Origin: Spirochaetota bacterium
Lineage (GTDB): Bacteria; Spirochaetota; UBA4802; JAFGJZ01
DNA: 51,166 bases
Assembly (NCBI GenBank): GCA_029554345.1
Contig: JAKPJF010000061.1
Coordinates: forward strand, 1 to 51,166
Direction: 5' to 3'
The translations under genes and the position numbers were made by a program. Numbering within the stretch: position 1 is the stretch's first letter; each line of letters starts with the position of its first letter. Below the pieces are notes generated by a model. The model was not told where the DNA came from. It ran no database searches and worked only from the letters and a program-made list of their open reading frames with translations. Below, one piece after another: positions 49,849 through 51,166 of this stretch.

Positions 49849-51166
49849 ATGGCAACGGCTGACTCAAAAAGACTTGAAAGACGGGCAAAATATATGCTCC
49901 TCAGCAAAGATATCCCTTCATCAAAAATGGATGTCGTAAAATCCCTTCTTTCCAATGACAAGCTTCTTCCTGAAGAAAAATACGGCGCTGTAATCGACCT
50001 GGTCAAAAACTGCCCCGACAAAAAAAATGAAGCAGAAGGAAGAAAAATCGAAACCGCACCGAAAATTATTACTAAAAAAAAATCTTCGCCGTCATTTGTA
50101 CCTGTTTTATCCGGTCAGGCGTCTTCTTCTGTTTTCATTGATGAGCTTTATACCAAGTACCATCATCTTAATATTTTCAAAAAAAAGTATCTCATGCATT
50201 CCGGAAACTGGCTCAGTCTGACTATAAAAAAAAGACTCGTGCCTTCAAAGAAATTTTTCAGGCTTCTGTCTGAAATAAATGCTCATCAGGAAAAAATTCT
50301 TCCGAGAATAATTTCAGCCTGCGATATGATTGTTGCAGATGAACAGATAACAGATCCGCTTATATTCAATTATTTAAGAAATCTATCTTTATGGCTTTCG
50401 CTTACTCCAATGAGCTCTCTTGATTATGGAAAAGCGAAATGGCATGATGCTCCGACTTTTGAAAACGAATTCAAACAATATATGATTTACGCTTTTTCTT
50501 TTGATCTTTTGTCTATTGACACAAAGGAAAAGATAATCCTGTCTTTTGAAACCAAAATCCGCGAAATGCCGGATCTGATAAAAGAAACACTGATACCTGA
50601 AGATTCCGATTCTGCACGAAGCGGAAAAGAATCAAGGAACCTCAAAAAAGAAAAACTTATTTTCGACTACATGCTTACAATCCGTTCATTTATTCCTACA
50701 GTTACCGAAGCAAAAGGATCTCTTGATAAAATTCTTGAAAACAAGTACGGATTTCAATCTCTATGCTCATTTCTTTCCATTTATTTCGAATGCCTTGTTT
50801 TCCGCAGACCTGTGACGGAAAATGAAATCATCAGCTATTATTCAATAAAGCCTCTTCAGCCGAAAATTGATTCATGGAACTGTTCAGCCGAAACGCTGAA
50901 AAAATACGGTAAAGACGAAGAATCAGTAAAACAGAAAAAGATTCAGCTGATAAAGGAAGAACTCAGGCATCTTGACGAAATAGTTGAAATGATCGGAATG
51001 AAGTTCGAAGGATCGGATATTCTTCTTTCATCTTTTGAAGAACAATGGAAAATAATTAATAAACGAAGAATTGATACCGTCGCGGTTAAAAATGATGACT
51101 ATATGACCTTTATTGATGAACTTCTTCATTATTTTGAAAAGGCTTATCTGCCCTTTCTCGACGGAA
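49849..51166 (+). CDS. Large hypothetical protein, 3' end beyond the window
   Basis: The frame is open from ATG 49849 to the right edge (439 residues seen). The visible part is a soluble protein: a helical N-terminal region with MATADSKRLE, a basic linker (ETAPKIITKKKSSP), then a long helical region with repeated hydrophobic/acidic helices. I see no signal peptide, TM helix or catalytic motif, and I do not recognise a family. There is no Shine-Dalgarno. A TTGACA at 49815-49820 with an A/T-rich -10 (ATAAAT, 49838-49843) puts the transcription start at the ATG itself, so the mRNA may be leaderless or the real start may be a later Met. Confidence 0.6.
   Translation, partial: MATADSKRLERRAKYMLLSKDIPSSKMDVVKSLLSNDKLLPEEKYGAVIDLVKNCPDKKNEAEGRKIETAPKIITKKKSSPSFVPVLSGQASSSVFIDELYTKYHHLNIFKKKYLMHSGNWLSLTIKKRLVPSKKFFRLLSEINAHQEKILPRIISACDMIVADEQITDPLIFNYLRNLSLWLSLTPMSSLDYGKAKWHDAPTFENEFKQYMIYAFSFDLLSIDTKEKIILSFETKIREMPDLIKETLIPEDSDSARSGKESRNLKKEKLIFDYMLTIRSFIPTVTEAKGSLDKILENKYGFQSLCSFLSIYFECLVFRRPVTENEIISYYSIKPLQPKIDSWNCSAETLKKYGKDEESVKQKKIQLIKEELRHLDEIVEMIGMKFEGSDILLSSFEEQWKIINKRRIDTVAVKNDDYMTFIDELLHYFEKAYLPFLDG

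Noticed and set aside
1-51166. CRISPR arrays, insertion sequences, tRNA or rRNA genes
   Set aside because: No regular direct repeats, transposase frames, cloverleaf sequences or rRNA segments were recognised on either strand.

Overview
The window looks like a chromosomal segment of a low-GC (by eye, about one third G+C), Gram-negative, motile, probably anaerobic bacterium. An OmpA-type outer-membrane protein, lipoproteins with loose lipoboxes, a chemotaxis receptor, several SpoIIE/PP2C phosphatases and two-component proteins make a spirochaete-like lineage my best guess. That is an inference from gene content and style, not a marker-gene assignment. I see no rRNA, tRNA, CRISPR array, transposase or prophage gene. 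Most genes sit in tight overlapping operons (ATGA, GTGA or TTGA junctions).

Layout. 1-3700: the 5' part of a UvrD/Rep-type helicase running off the left edge, then a small accessory block (WapI-like immunity protein, an unknown 237-aa protein and a 39-codon upstream ORF). 3850-6910: a Fur-family regulator (Zur-like) divergent from a zinc/manganese ABC importer operon (znuACB) with a 7-1-7 operator-like palindrome between them. 6910-10984: a complete nickel-pincer-cofactor operon (small membrane protein, larE, larB, larC, fused nickel-transport protein NikMN) with its own promoter but no larA in view. 11030-13770: rsgA behind a structured leader, then a DUF389 membrane protein. 13861-19473: two paralogous Leu/Ile/Val-type binding lipoproteins overlapping a Cache-HAMP-PAS histidine kinase, then a CBS-SpoIIE phosphatase whose ribosome-binding site lies inside a hairpin. 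19572-23259: CoA-type NUDIX hydrolase, a pseudo-receiver-like unknown, a stand-alone MshEN domain and a methyl-accepting chemotaxis protein. 23249-34737 (mostly minus): rhomboid protease, TerB-like protein, SuhB-type phosphatase (plus strand), an unknown exported protein, an active SpoIIE membrane phosphatase overlapping a GAF protein with a degenerate SpoIIE domain, tmk, EI24 protein, Sua5/TsaC and a GGDEF-EAL protein. 34880-40571: metF with a YbjN-like exported protein, an M20 peptidase, lspA and ileS. 40738-45153: hybrid kinase, single-domain response regulator, HEAT-like protein and OmpA-like protein. 45154-48897: pyrC, pyrB and an aldehyde dehydrogenase. 49245-51166: a P-loop kinase-like protein and a large unknown protein running off the right edge.

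How it fits together. Two metal systems sit back to back (zinc uptake under a Zur-like repressor; nickel uptake plus cofactor assembly). Much of the rest is signalling: periplasmic ligand binding feeding a kinase, PP2C phosphatases, c-di-GMP turnover or binding, and chemotaxis. The most unusual items are the binding-protein/kinase module without ABC permeases, the active/degenerate SpoIIE pair, the lar operon led by an unknown membrane protein, the isolated MshEN domain near a chemotaxis receptor, the rsgA leader RNA, and several precise hairpins or palindromes at start sites.
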